From Fibrobacter sp. UWB15 (GTDB lineage Bacteria; Fibrobacterota; Fibrobacteria; Fibrobacterales; Fibrobacteraceae), in contig NZ_FXBA01000001.1 in NCBI RefSeq assembly GCF_900177705.1, positions 434,001 through 498,000 of the forward strand: a stretch of DNA of 64,000 nucleotides, read 5' to 3'. The position numbers and the translations under genes are program-made. Positions 8,260 through 16,063 of this stretch are shown here, piece by piece. Below the pieces are notes generated by a model, which saw only the letters and a list, made by a program, of their open reading frames with translations, did not search any database and was not told where the DNA came from. The number at the start of each line of letters is the position of its first letter. Position 1 is the stretch's first letter.

Positions 8260-9384
8260 TTACTTGATGAAGGTATCGCCTTCGTCCATTACGCAGCGAA
8301 CCGGAAGTGCACCCTTCTTATAAGTCGGCGAAATGATAAGAGAAGACGAAATGTTAACTATTATGGCGCCTAGGCCATCATCAGCTTTTTCTTCAGGCAA
8401 CCAAAACGTAGCAAGACCATTACTCGGATTTTCATCCCCATTAGGCAGTAATGACATTCCACTGGAATTAGTCTTTTTTTCGTTTTCCCATACAGCACGA
8501 GACAACATAGTATAACTAGCATCTATTCCCCGAGGTGACGCAAAGTGTTTCCATTCGGTTTCGTTCATCACATGCCAACCTTCCGGACACACTCCCTGCA
8601 CCTTGGCATCGTAACCAAGCTTTATGTTACATCTTGAGTCATCAGTAACGCCGACGCTGTCACACACTTTGGGAAGTCCCAACGCTTCGCTCCAAGTGTA
8701 AAGTGCTCCGAAATAATTGTCACAATACCAAGGGTCATCTTGGTAGCAACGTTTTTCAACCTTCGAATCATCAAAAACCGTCGTTGTACTGTCAATTGTT
8801 GTATCTGCGTAATTTAGATTCTGAGCCATCACCGTAAAAGAATCAATGAAAGTCGTTTCGCCGCTTTGAAGTTTTATATAGTATCGAACGGTCTTGTAAA
8901 CCTTTCCATCGCGAGGATCCCTAAACGAGCCATAAGTCACAGCCGGATTAAACACGCTATCCATATTCGGATAGACCTTGGGTTTTACTACATCCACAAT
9001 AGAATCAACAACCCACTTGCCATCTTTACAACTCACAAATCCTGTGTCTATTTCAGAAACAACTATTTTTTGTTCACCTTCTTCACATTGTTTAAATAAA
9101 ATCGCAGAACTGCTGCTAGAATTCCGCGCGCTACTACTCGACTCGACCACCGACGAGCTACTATTCTTTCCACTTACGGAGCTAGAAGAATTTTTTTCTG
9201 ATACCGAGGAACTGGATTTTTTAGAATCTTTCTGAGAAGACGAGGATGCAGAACCATTGTCGTCATTGCTACTCGACGAGATTTCACCGATTGGATCGGG
9301 AGCGGAGCTACTAGATTCATCGCCACATGCTGCGAGCAGGGCTAGGAGAACAGACAGGGCCAAAACGCTTTTAAAAATCTTCAC
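8260..9384 (-). CDS. FISUMP-domain lipoprotein with Ser-rich linker
   Basis: 374 residues. The GTG at 9384 has GGAGG eight bases upstream and gives a compact signal peptide ending in the lipobox LLAAC (Cys 20); the in-frame region further upstream adds a non-signal N-terminus and is rejected. A long SSSS-type linker with interspersed Asp/Asn/Lys follows to about residue 95. The FISUMP domain comes next (DPRDGKVYKTVRY, MAQNLNYAD, GALYTWSEA, CPEGWHVMNETEW, final LPVRCVMD). It is exposed on the outer membrane or cell surface; function unknown. Confidence 0.9.
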   Translation of the reverse strand: MKIFKSVLALSVLLALLAACGDESSSSAPDPIGEISSSSNDDNGSASSSSQKDSKKSSSSVSEKNSSSSVSGKNSSSSVVESSSSARNSSSSSAILFKQCEEGEQKIVVSEIDTGFVSCKDGKWVVDSIVDVVKPKVYPNMDSVFNPAVTYGSFRDPRDGKVYKTVRYYIKLQSGETTFIDSFTVMAQNLNYADTTIDSTTTVFDDSKVEKRCYQDDPWYCDNYFGALYTWSEALGLPKVCDSVGVTDDSRCNIKLGYDAKVQGVCPEGWHVMNETEWKHFASPRGIDASYTMLSRAVWENEKKTNSSGMSLLPNGDENPSNGLATFWLPEEKADDGLGAIIVNISSSLIISPTYKKGALPVRCVMDEGDTFIK

Positions 9385-9506
9385 AGAAGACCTCCAGTTG
9401 TAAAATCCCACCAAACTTTCATTTTGGGGCAAATATAAATAATCAAATTTATACTTTCTGCAATTCGCGACCGATTATATGGATTTCGGTGCAATTTTTT
9501 TTCTTT

Positions 9507-9576
9507 TTGTAAAAAGAAATAAAATTTTCGAAAAATTGGTATTCAAACGTCCCAAAACAGCGTGTATAGTAATAGG
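9507..9576 (+). promoter_or_regulatory. Repeated promoter-like element, copy 1
   Basis: It begins TTGTAAAAAGAAATAAA, then a TTTCG and AATTGGT block, and ends GCGTGTATAGTAATAGG. The same arrangement occurs at 10294 and 38971. It points toward the higB relic at 9632. Confidence 0.6.
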
Positions 9577-9631
9577 GGGTAAAAAATTTCACCTTAACCC
9601 TTGATATTATGTCAAATCTGATATATATTTT

Positions 9632-9967
9632 ATGAGTCCGAGTCATAAACCATTGGTTTGGTTGCATGAGCAACCGCAGACACCACCGTTATCTCAAAAA
9701 GCGAGGATAGAAACCGGATATCTGTTACGATTACTGTAATCGGGAATGAATCTGTCGCTTCCACAGAGTCGCCCGATGCCGTCGATTGGAGCACATTGTC
9801 ATGAGCTTCGCATTCGAGATGAAAATAAGATATGGAGATTATTTTATCGGATTGATACGGATGCAATAGTTGTGATTTTATGGACGGAAAAGAAAACGAG
9901 CAAAACGCCTGATGAAATTCTTAAGTTGTGTCGTCAACGATTGAAAACTTATGATGCGGAGGATTAG
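9632..9967 (+). pseudogene. HigB-family toxin broken by a nonsense codon
   Basis: Read through, the frame gives a 111-residue protein of the phage Gp49/HigB family (RelE-like mRNA interferases), with SRPMPSIGAHCHELRIRD and a C-terminal KTPDEILKLCRQRLKTYD. Codon 36 is TAA (9737-9739), at a position where relatives commonly carry Gln, so a single CAA-to-TAA change would explain it. A remnant could start at the ATG at 9746 but would lack the first third of the fold. The intact antitoxin gene starts 3 bases after the stop, the toxin-first order of higBA operons. Confidence 0.85.
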
Positions 9968-9970
9968 TTT

Positions 9971-10282
9971 ATGGATAAGTTGAAAAAAGAAAGATTGCAG
10001 AAAAAGGGGTGGAAAGTCGGGGATGTCGACGATTTTTTGGGGTTGAGTCCTGCTGAAATGGCGATTGTTGAAATGAAGGTCGCTTTGGCTAAGGCGTTGG
10101 TTGCCAAGCGGAAGTCTCTTGGTGAAACACAAGTCTCTGCCGCAATTATCGCGAAAACGAGCCAGTCTCGTTACGCCAAAGTGGAACATGCGGACTCCAG
10201 CGTTTCCCTTGAACTGATGATCAAGATGTTCTTCGCGTTAGGTGCGACCAAAAAGGAATTGCTGAAGACGTTGTCGGCGTAA
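9971..10282 (+). CDS. HigA-type helix-turn-helix antitoxin (first locus)
   Basis: 103 residues. The central part (LAKRKSLGETQVSAAIIAKTSQSRYAKVE in outline) is an XRE/Cro helix-turn-helix that binds DNA and silences its own operon. The N-terminal 40 residues are the less conserved toxin-facing part. It follows the inactivated higB by 3 bases. With the toxin lost it could persist as a solitary regulator or as an anti-addiction module. Confidence 0.85.
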   Translation: MDKLKKERLQKKGWKVGDVDDFLGLSPAEMAIVEMKVALAKALVAKRKSLGETQVSAAIIAKTSQSRYAKVEHADSSVSLELMIKMFFALGATKKELLKTLSA

Positions 10283-10293
10283 CATTTGACTTC

Positions 10294-10362
10294 TTGTAAA
10301 AAGAAATAAATTTTCGCGAAATTGGTATTCAATTGCCTGAAAATGGCGTGTATAGTAATAGG
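10294..10362 (+). promoter_or_regulatory. Repeated promoter-like element, copy 2
   Basis: Same layout as the copy at 9507: TTGTAAAAAGAAATAAA to GCGTGTATAGTAATAGG, with 24 bases between the TTGGT block and TATAGT. It points toward the second higBA locus. Confidence 0.6.
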
Positions 10363-10382
10363 GGTGCGCCGAAAATACACTC

Positions 10383-10418
10383 TACCTACTTGACATATAC
10401 ACATAAAATAGGTATATT
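10383..10418 (+). promoter_or_regulatory. Sigma-70 promoter with inverted repeat at the second higBA locus
   Basis: TTGACA (10390-10395), a 17-base spacer and TATATT (10413-10418) form a near-consensus promoter. TACCTA at 10383-10388 and TAGGTA at 10409-10414 form an inverted repeat overlapping it, a plausible HigA operator. The first locus has a matching TTGATA-N17-TATATT at 9601-9629. Confidence 0.7.
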
Positions 10419-10420
10419 GG

Positions 10421-10462
10421 ATGATACAAAGTTTTGCAGACAGAGAAACGGAACTCCACTAG
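10421..10462 (+). pseudogene. 13-codon vestige of a HigB toxin
   Basis: The frame encodes MIQSFADRETELH and stops. This matches the characteristic start of another HigB subfamily (MI-SF-D-ETE), and it sits exactly where the toxin should be, just before a higA gene. The rest of the toxin has been deleted. Its TAG is part of the TAGGAG ribosome site of the antitoxin gene. Confidence 0.65.
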
Positions 10463-10471
10463 GAGCAAACC

Positions 10472-10768
10472 ATGAGCAAACATATTGAAACGCCTACTAT
10501 CGGAGAAATTCTGAATGAAGAGTTTTTTACGCCTATGGGTTTGTCTGCTTACAAAGTCGCCCAGGCAATCAATGTTCCTGTTTCAAGAATTCAGGACATT
10601 CTTCACGATCGCAGGCGAATTACAGTCGACACTTCTTTGAGGCTCGCCAGGTTCTTTGGAGTTTCTGACGATTACTTCATCTCTTTGCAAGATGATATTG
10701 ACATTCGTAATCTTAAAATCGAAATCGCCGAGGAATTGAACAAAATTAAGACTTTTGTGCCGGTATAG
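10472..10768 (+). CDS. higA: HigA/VapI-family antitoxin (second locus)
   Basis: 98 residues, typical of the HigA addiction-module antitoxin family: start with PTIGEILNEEFFTPMGLSAYKVAQAI, recognition helix in VSRIQDILHDRRRITVDTSLRLARFFGVS, and a short C-terminal helix. It should bind the inverted repeat in its promoter. No complete toxin partner is present; only a 13-codon stump precedes it. Confidence 0.9.
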   Translation: MSKHIETPTIGEILNEEFFTPMGLSAYKVAQAINVPVSRIQDILHDRRRITVDTSLRLARFFGVSDDYFISLQDDIDIRNLKIEIAEELNKIKTFVPV

Positions 10769-10998
10769 CGAAATCGACGCCTGTTGAAGCGAGATTAGAC
10801 AAAGCCTTCACTTCGTTTCATTTTTGTCTAAGCATTCATCAGTGAACGCGAGATTAGACAAAAGTTTCACTTCGTTTCAACTTTTGCCCTGCGGGTTTTG
10901 GCTTCGCCAAAATCTCTAAATCACGCAAAATTCGCTTCGCTCATGGCGTGATTTAGTCGAACTCACTTCGTGAGTTCTCTTCTCGCGCTAGTTGCAAT
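10769..10998. repeat. Short-repeat spacer between higA and tRNA-Pro
   Basis: No gene. GCGAGATTAGACAAA occurs twice (near 10789 and 10849), each followed by a TTCACTTCGTTTCA word. Inverted repeats follow, including TAAATCACGC...GCGTGATTTA and GAACTCAC...GTGAGTTC. It lies downstream of a tRNA gene, a common place for insertions. Confidence 0.5.
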
Positions 10999-11040
10999 AA
11001 AAAAACGAAAGGACACCCAAATGGTGTCCTTTTCGTTTTT
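10999..11040. terminator. Bidirectional terminator of tRNA-Pro
   Basis: AAAAACGAAAGGACACC and GGTGTCCTTTTCGTTTTT form a near-perfect stem with A- and T-tracts on both sides. It ends the minus-strand tRNA transcript and anything entering from higA. Confidence 0.85.
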
Positions 11041-11042
11041 AT

Positions 11043-11115
11043 CGGAATAGCGAGATTCGAACTCACGACCTCTTGCTCCCGAAGCAAGCGCTCTACCAGG
11101 CTGAGCTATATTCCG
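11043..11115 (-). tRNA. tRNA-Pro (anticodon CGG)
   Basis: 73 bases fold as a cloverleaf: acceptor CGGAATA/TATTCCG, D-arm GCTCAGCCTGGTAGAGC, anticodon stem CTTGC/GCAAG with loop TTCGGGA, and T-loop TTCGAAT. The 3' CCA is not encoded. A terminator follows within 3 bases. Confidence 0.95.
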
Positions 11116-11193
11116 GTTCGGTGGTCCAATAATAGAAAAAAACTTGAAGAATTTAAAGGGGAAAGGTGCAAAAAAATGAAAAAAGTCGAATTT

Positions 11194-11664
11194 TTATTTC
11201 TTGGCGGGCTTTCTGGTGGCTTTTGCCTGGGCGGGGCGCGGTTTTCCGAGGATCATGATGCTCGAACCGGCGTTGTCGGGCTCGACTTTGTACAGCTGGA
11301 TGCGGTTGCTCCATTCGGAACGCACCTTGCGGTCGATGATTCGTTTGACGTTGCCGTAGCTCGGGTTTCCGCCGCCGTGGATGACCCTGAGAATCTTGAG
11401 GCCAGCAATCATCAGGTCATCGATGCGCCGTTCCACGGCTTCGGCCGCCTCGTCGGATGTCATGCCGTGGAGGTCGATTTCATCTTCGGGCACGGGGAGT
11501 TCCCAGGCGGCCGGGTTACGGCGCATCTTGCGCCCGCGCGGGGCGCGCGCGGGGCGTGCGGCGGCTTCCGCTTCGGCTTCTTTCCGCGCCTGCTCGTCCT
11601 TGTCTTCCATGTGGTGGTTGTTGATCCACTGCAGCTGGAATTCTTCTTCTTCGTTTAGCGCCAT
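11194..11664 (-). CDS. Smr-domain protein
   Basis: 156 residues. The N-terminal half is charged and repetitive in Glu/Ala/Arg. The C-terminal half is a Smr domain with DLHGMT near residue 65 and IHGGGNPSYGNVKR replacing the usual HGxGxG loop. Stand-alone Smr proteins are nickase-like or RNA endonucleases linked to ribosome rescue or DNA repair; which applies here is open. The start at 11664 has AGAGAG seven bases upstream. It is divergent from the solute-binding gene at 11820. Confidence 0.85.
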   Translation of the reverse strand: MALNEEEEFQLQWINNHHMEDKDEQARKEAEAEAAARPARAPRGRKMRRNPAAWELPVPEDEIDLHGMTSDEAAEAVERRIDDLMIAGLKILRVIHGGGNPSYGNVKRIIDRKVRSEWSNRIQLYKVEPDNAGSSIMILGKPRPAQAKATRKPAKK

Positions 11665-11819
11665 GATTCTCTCTTTTTGCGGTAAAAATAGATTTTTTTG
11701 CCGAAAATGCTGTTTTTGAATCCGTTTTTGCCTTCTAATCGTCAATTATTACAATTTTTTGCATTGAATTTGGACTCTATTTTCTTATATTGTAATAAAA
11801 AGTTGAGATTTTTGTAAAT

Positions 11820-12653
11820 ATGAGTCGTTTGCGGGTTGTTACAGCTCTATTTGCCTTGCTGGTATTTATGGGTTGTGTAAAAAACGAAGTCCCTGAAAAC
11901 AGGGTATTTTCGCTTGACGACTTGGCGAACAAGAAGGTCGGTGTGCTTATCGGCACAACGGGCGAAATTTACGCAGCCGATTACGGTACGGACTCTACTC
12001 GACTCCAGTTGGAAAAGTTTGAAACGCTTGCACAGGCGGTGGACGCCTTGTTGAATGGTTCCATTGATGCCGTGCTCACGGACGATACTCCGGCCAAGGT
12101 CTTTGCCCGCAAAAATCCCTCTCTCAGAATTTTGAATGAAATCTTCAAGGAAGAATCGTATGCAGGCATTGTCGCTAAAGAAAACATGGGCTTGCTTGAT
12201 TCTGTCAATATCGCTCTAATCCAGATGCGTGCGATGGGCGTTTACGATTCGATTTTTGATGCCTATATTGGCGGACAATCCAAGTATCACGTTAAGACTG
12301 ATTCGGTGAGTGGTCCTGTTCTTAGAGTGGCGACCAATGCCGAATTCCCTCCGTTTGAATTCCGTTGCAAAAAACGCGGAATCGTGGGGATCGATATCGA
12401 AATTGCTCGCTACGTGGCTAATTACCTGGAACGTCCGGTCGAAATTATCGATATGGATTTTGACGATATCATCGATTCTATTCGAGCCGGAAAAGCGGAC
12501 CTTGGTCTTGCGGCGTTCTCGGTCACTGAAGAACGCGGACAGGTCATCAATTTTACGGATAACTATGCCACTTCGAAAATTGTGGTCATGGTGCGCAGTG
12601 GCGAAGATGAATCAACTTTCCAGCGCATCAAGGATTCCCTTTTCGGGGGTTAA
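11820..12653 (+). CDS. Family 3 solute-binding lipoprotein with swapped lobes
   Basis: 277 residues with a lipobox (LVFMGC, Cys 19), so probably membrane-anchored in the periplasm. Both halves match the bacterial solute-binding family 3 (amino-acid type), but in reversed order. Residues 30-150 (SLDDLANKKVGVLIGTTGE..., DAVLTDDTPAKVF, GVYDSIFDAYIGG) correspond to the usual C-terminal half. Residues 160-270 (LRVATNAEFPPFEFR, GIDIEIARYVA, DLGLAAFSVTEERGQVINF) correspond to the usual N-terminal half. No permease or ATPase gene is adjacent, so it may sense rather than transport. Its stop overlaps the convergent acyltransferase gene by 4 bases. Confidence 0.88.
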   Translation: MSRLRVVTALFALLVFMGCVKNEVPENRVFSLDDLANKKVGVLIGTTGEIYAADYGTDSTRLQLEKFETLAQAVDALLNGSIDAVLTDDTPAKVFARKNPSLRILNEIFKEESYAGIVAKENMGLLDSVNIALIQMRAMGVYDSIFDAYIGGQSKYHVKTDSVSGPVLRVATNAEFPPFEFRCKKRGIVGIDIEIARYVANYLERPVEIIDMDFDDIIDSIRAGKADLGLAAFSVTEERGQVINFTDNYATSKIVVMVRSGEDESTFQRIKDSLFGG

Positions 12654-13486
12654 ACCTTAAAGTTTCCGTGGTAATTCCAACTCCACTGTTCGGGGTACTC
12701 GGAAATCCACGTTTCAGTTTCTTTTGCAATGTCCGCGATGATTTTTTCGGGATCGGACTTGGGCGGATAGACGCTTTCAAAACGGATGACGATTTGATGC
12801 TTTGTGTTGGTCCACGTGCGGAACGTGACGACGGATGCTCCCATCTGGTTCACTTTTTGCGGGAGACGTAAGTAGAGCGTGCTCGCTTTCCCGAAAAGCT
12901 GGACTTCGTTGCCTTTGGTATTCTTTCCTTGGTCGAAGACCATTGCAAGAATCCCCTTGGTCTTGAACAAATCGCGGATAAGTTTGCCGGTTTCTTCGGG
13001 GTGGTATTCGGTCAGGTGCGGGTCGCTGCGGAGTTCTTTGAGTACCTCGCGGAATGCGTCGTTGCCGACAGAATCAGTAATCAGGTGCACGTGTTCGCTA
13101 TAACGGCAAAGGGCGCGGTGCAAAAGTTCGAATGCACCCTGGTGAATGCTGATGCCGGCAACTGGACCATGCTTTACCGCTTCACGGATGATTTCTTCGT
13201 TTTCGTAAACGATTCGATTTTCGACACTTTTAAAGCGGGCGAGTCCCCGGTACGAATCGAGTGCATTCCAGAAAATGCCTCTGAACATGTCGCGTGCGCT
13301 TACGTTTGTTTTTAAGTAGGCCTTCGCGTTTGCAAGGTGCATTACCGTGCGGCCGTAAGCGCGCTTGGTATGCAACGCCTTGTAAATCGGAAAAGCGAGT
13401 GTGAATAGCGCAGCGTAGAATGCGTTTGGCAGGCGGAGCAGGAAATGGAAAGTCGCTTTGTACAGAACGAACCTGAAATTCTTCAT
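12650..13486 (-). CDS. LpxL/HtrB-type lipid acyltransferase
   Basis: 278 residues of the lysophospholipid acyltransferase superfamily. The HX4E motif (HQGAFE near 115) is present, with a supporting FDQGKNTKGNEVQLFGK region near 190. An N-terminal hydrophobic stretch (about 15-35) anchors it to the inner membrane. Relatives add secondary acyl chains to lipid A; the acceptor here is inferred. It probably shares a transcript with the upstream UDP-sugar pyrophosphorylase and mraY. The spacer to the former is a heptad-repeat tract. Confidence 0.85.
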   Translation of the reverse strand: MKNFRFVLYKATFHFLLRLPNAFYAALFTLAFPIYKALHTKRAYGRTVMHLANAKAYLKTNVSARDMFRGIFWNALDSYRGLARFKSVENRIVYENEEIIREAVKHGPVAGISIHQGAFELLHRALCRYSEHVHLITDSVGNDAFREVLKELRSDPHLTEYHPEETGKLIRDLFKTKGILAMVFDQGKNTKGNEVQLFGKASTLYLRLPQKVNQMGASVVTFRTWTNTKHQIVIRFESVYPPKSDPEKIIADIAKETETWISEYPEQWSWNYHGNFKV

Positions 13487-13492
13487 TGATCC

Positions 13493-13520
13493 TTCCTACT
13501 TCCAACCGTCTACTGTCTAC
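13493..13520. repeat. Heptad tandem repeat (TTCCTAC/CGTCTAC type)
   Basis: Four consecutive 7-mers TTCCTAC, TTCCAAC, CGTCTAC, TGTCTAC. The last one overlaps the stop codon of the pyrophosphorylase gene. Same family as 16561 and 35683. Confidence 0.75.
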
Positions 13521-14854
13521 TATTCATCGAATTCCAGAATGTTTCTTCCGAGTTCGCGTTCGAACACGCGGCGGCTGAGTCCTTCGCCGGCGTAGCTGAG
13601 TGTGGGCGACACTTCGTAAAGCTTGCCCGGTTTCACTTCTACATGAGCCTTGCGCAACCATTCGCGGTGGAGTCTGCCAATCATTTCGCGTGCAGTCTTC
13701 GGACTGTCGTTTCCTTCGGCGTTTTTCACCGGGCTGAATTCTTCTTCGCGGACAACTCCAAACGGCATCATCGTGCCCAGCTGCGGGAATGCATCGAACA
13801 GGAACTGTTCGAACTTCCAGCACTTTTCGATACCGCAAACGGTCTTTCGGGCGGTGTGCCACGGGAGCTTGCTTGTCTGTAACTTACGCAAGCCTTCGGT
13901 TTTGAACAAGTGAATGGCGATATTTCCGCCGTCAAAGGTCAGGCTTCCGTCAGCGTTGGTCATGTCGCGGTAGTTTTCGGGCAAGTCGCTGTATTCCACG
14001 ACTCCGGGCTTGTTGTTCTGCAAGGCGAAAATGCCCACCTTTTCGTTGGGCCCTGCCTTGTGCACCACCTTGGATGCCGACATGCTGCGGCCTTCGCTTG
14101 CGAGTGCCCCGATAAAAGCCGGGTCGCAAATGCGGCAAAGCGCGTTGTCGACGCTGTAAAGGAATACGTAGCGCACGCCTTTTTCAATCAACCAGGCGAG
14201 AGTGCCGCTCTGGGCGAGAGCCCTAAAGCACCCGCCATTGCCATCGGGCACCAGGGCCAAACGGTTGTTCTCGTCGACGACGGCTTTTCCGTTCGGGTCG
14301 AGCGCGCAAATTGTACCTTGTTCAAAGAAACGGATGTTTTCGCGGGCGTAACCGAAAAAGTTGTGCTCGGTAAAGAAGTTCACAGTCGCTTCGTGATTCA
14401 GCGGGCTTGTCATGATGCACCACGGAATCGCATGTCCTACTTGGGCGGCCAAGTTCTGCAAGCGTTCTGCCTGCAGCTGGAACAAGCTCTTGTGGCTCGG
14501 GAGTCCGATATCGAACATACCCTTCGGACCGTCGAAACCGAGGCGCGAACCTTGACCGCCTGCAACCAAGAATGCGGCCACCTGACCCTTGCCGAGAAGA
14601 ATTTCGCCAGTCTCTTTCCAGAAGTCGTAACGCAAGTCGTCGGTTGCAATCTTGAACGGCATCGGCTTCAATTCGCCCGACACGTTGTCATCGAGCGAGG
14701 CACTGGATTTTTCGGTGTAAAGAGCCTTCAGTTCTTCCCAGTCCTGGCTTGCGATGTCGCGCTCCAAGTTCTTGCGGGCATCGCCATTCAAAGATTCAAG
14801 CTTGGCGACCAGCTCTTGCTGACCCGCCGCATTCAAAGTTTCAATTATGTCCAT
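13520..14854 (-). CDS. UDPGP-family UDP-N-acetylhexosamine pyrophosphorylase
   Basis: 444 residues of the eukaryote-type UDPGP family, not the GlmU type. The nucleotide-binding signature LVAGGQGSRLGFDGPKG lies near residues 98-114, with LVPDGNGGCF, VFLYSVDNAL and a sugar-binding FDGGNIAIHLF downstream. Members make UDP-GlcNAc/GalNAc or UDP-glucose from UTP and the sugar-1-phosphate. Its location 3 bases after mraY, whose pathway begins with UDP-GlcNAc, supports the N-acetylhexosamine reading (inference). The ribosome site is weak, consistent with coupling to mraY. Confidence 0.88.
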   Translation of the reverse strand: MDIIETLNAAGQQELVAKLESLNGDARKNLERDIASQDWEELKALYTEKSSASLDDNVSGELKPMPFKIATDDLRYDFWKETGEILLGKGQVAAFLVAGGQGSRLGFDGPKGMFDIGLPSHKSLFQLQAERLQNLAAQVGHAIPWCIMTSPLNHEATVNFFTEHNFFGYARENIRFFEQGTICALDPNGKAVVDENNRLALVPDGNGGCFRALAQSGTLAWLIEKGVRYVFLYSVDNALCRICDPAFIGALASEGRSMSASKVVHKAGPNEKVGIFALQNNKPGVVEYSDLPENYRDMTNADGSLTFDGGNIAIHLFKTEGLRKLQTSKLPWHTARKTVCGIEKCWKFEQFLFDAFPQLGTMMPFGVVREEEFSPVKNAEGNDSPKTAREMIGRLHREWLRKAHVEVKPGKLYEVSPTLSYAGEGLSRRVFERELGRNILEFDE

Positions 14855-14857
14855 ATT

Positions 14858-16006
14858 TTACCTAATGCCGAAGAAAATCACCATGCTTACGATGAGCGCG
14901 AAGATGCTGATGAGGTGCATGCGCCACACAATCTTCGAATTCATCAGGGGTTTGCTCGGGAAACGGCCTTCCCACTTCTTTTGGTAGTGGTGGTGGAGAG
15001 GCGCGCAAAGGAAGATGCGCTTGCCTTCGCCGGTGGTTTTCTTGGTGAACTTGAACCAGCTAATCTGGAGCAACACGGAGCATGCTTCGGCAATGATGAT
15101 GATGCAAACGATGGGGAGGAAAAGCCCTGCCTGCACTAGAATGAACATAATACCGATAGCGGCTCCAAAGCCTACGGAGCCGGCGTCGCCCATGTAGATT
15201 TCGGCCGGAGGGCTGTTGAACCACAAGTAGGCGAGGAGTGCACCCGCAATCGACATCGCAAGCGGGAATAGTTCGTCGCAGCCGGGCAGGTACGGAACGC
15301 TCAGGTACTGGCTAAAGATAAAGTTGCCGCTCACGTAGGCCACGAGGCCCACAAACACCATGCTCGAAAGAATCGGTACAGAGACAAGGCTGTCGAGACC
15401 GTCGGTGAAGTTCGTTCCGTTGGCAGAAGCTGCAATCACGAAGGTCATGAACCCGACGAAAATCCAGTTGGGCAGGTGAATCTGGAAAACACTAATGGGG
15501 CAGAAGGGGATGGTCAAGTCGCCCTTGAGTTCGGGAATGAACTTGTAGCAGAAAATGGCAACGACCAGGCTAAACAAGAAATAGAGGAACAGACGAAGGC
15601 TGCTGGAAATGCCGTCGGCCTTGTCCATGTAGTCGGCGGCCTTGAGCTTGCCGAGCTTGATCAGGCGCTTGGCCTTGACTTTGGCGATGTCGTCGATGGC
15701 GCCCACGGCAGAAAACGCGGCAAGCACAATCAGAGTCGAAATGGTGTAGCCGTTCATCTTGCATACTAGGAGCGACACGATTTCTACCACAATGACAAGG
15801 AGAAGTCCGCCCATAATCGGGGGAGACTTGGATTTGCCGTCTTTATCGAAGTCCGATGTCGCATCGAGGCTCTGGAGTTTACGGATGTAGATTGGCATGA
15901 AGGTCATGACGAGGATGATAGAGAGCATGGCTGCTGTGCCTGCGCGGAACAGACGGCCATCAAAAAGATCGATATTCGTTAAATGATAAAGCCACTGACA
16001 AAGCAT
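14858..16006 (-). CDS. mraY: Phospho-N-acetylmuramoyl-pentapeptide transferase MraY
   Basis: Integral membrane enzyme that makes lipid I by moving phospho-MurNAc-pentapeptide to undecaprenyl phosphate. About 382 residues with ten membrane segments. The motifs are DDIAKVKAKR, NGTNFTDGLDSL (with the Asp residues that bind Mg), YMGDAGS, and PLHHHYQKK. The last motif has Gln where many MraY proteins carry Glu. The start is placed at the ATG at 16006 (MLCQWLYHL), matching the family's N-terminus; a GTG at 16033 is possible. Neither has a clear Shine-Dalgarno sequence. The gene is away from the usual division cluster and leads a unit with the UDP-sugar enzyme. Confidence 0.94.
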   Translation of the reverse strand: MLCQWLYHLTNIDLFDGRLFRAGTAAMLSIILVMTFMPIYIRKLQSLDATSDFDKDGKSKSPPIMGGLLLVIVVEIVSLLVCKMNGYTISTLIVLAAFSAVGAIDDIAKVKAKRLIKLGKLKAADYMDKADGISSSLRLFLYFLFSLVVAIFCYKFIPELKGDLTIPFCPISVFQIHLPNWIFVGFMTFVIAASANGTNFTDGLDSLVSVPILSSMVFVGLVAYVSGNFIFSQYLSVPYLPGCDELFPLAMSIAGALLAYLWFNSPPAEIYMGDAGSVGFGAAIGIMFILVQAGLFLPIVCIIIIAEACSVLLQISWFKFTKKTTGEGKRIFLCAPLHHHYQKKWEGRFPSKPLMNSKIVWRMHLISIFALIVSMVIFFGIR

Positions 16007-16063
16007 GCCGTAATAATAAAAAATTATAGGCACATTTGGCTTTATTTTTCTAAATTATAGGGC

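Noticed and set aside
9601-9634. TTGATA-N17-TATATT as the sole promoter of the first higBA locus
   Set aside because: The -10 box ends 2 bases before the toxin ATG, too close for a normal transcript start ahead of it. The upstream repeated element is an equally likely promoter, so this was not listed separately.
10770-10990. Integrated element att sites next to tRNA-Pro
   Set aside because: The direct repeats here do not match the tRNA 3' end and no integrase gene is nearby.
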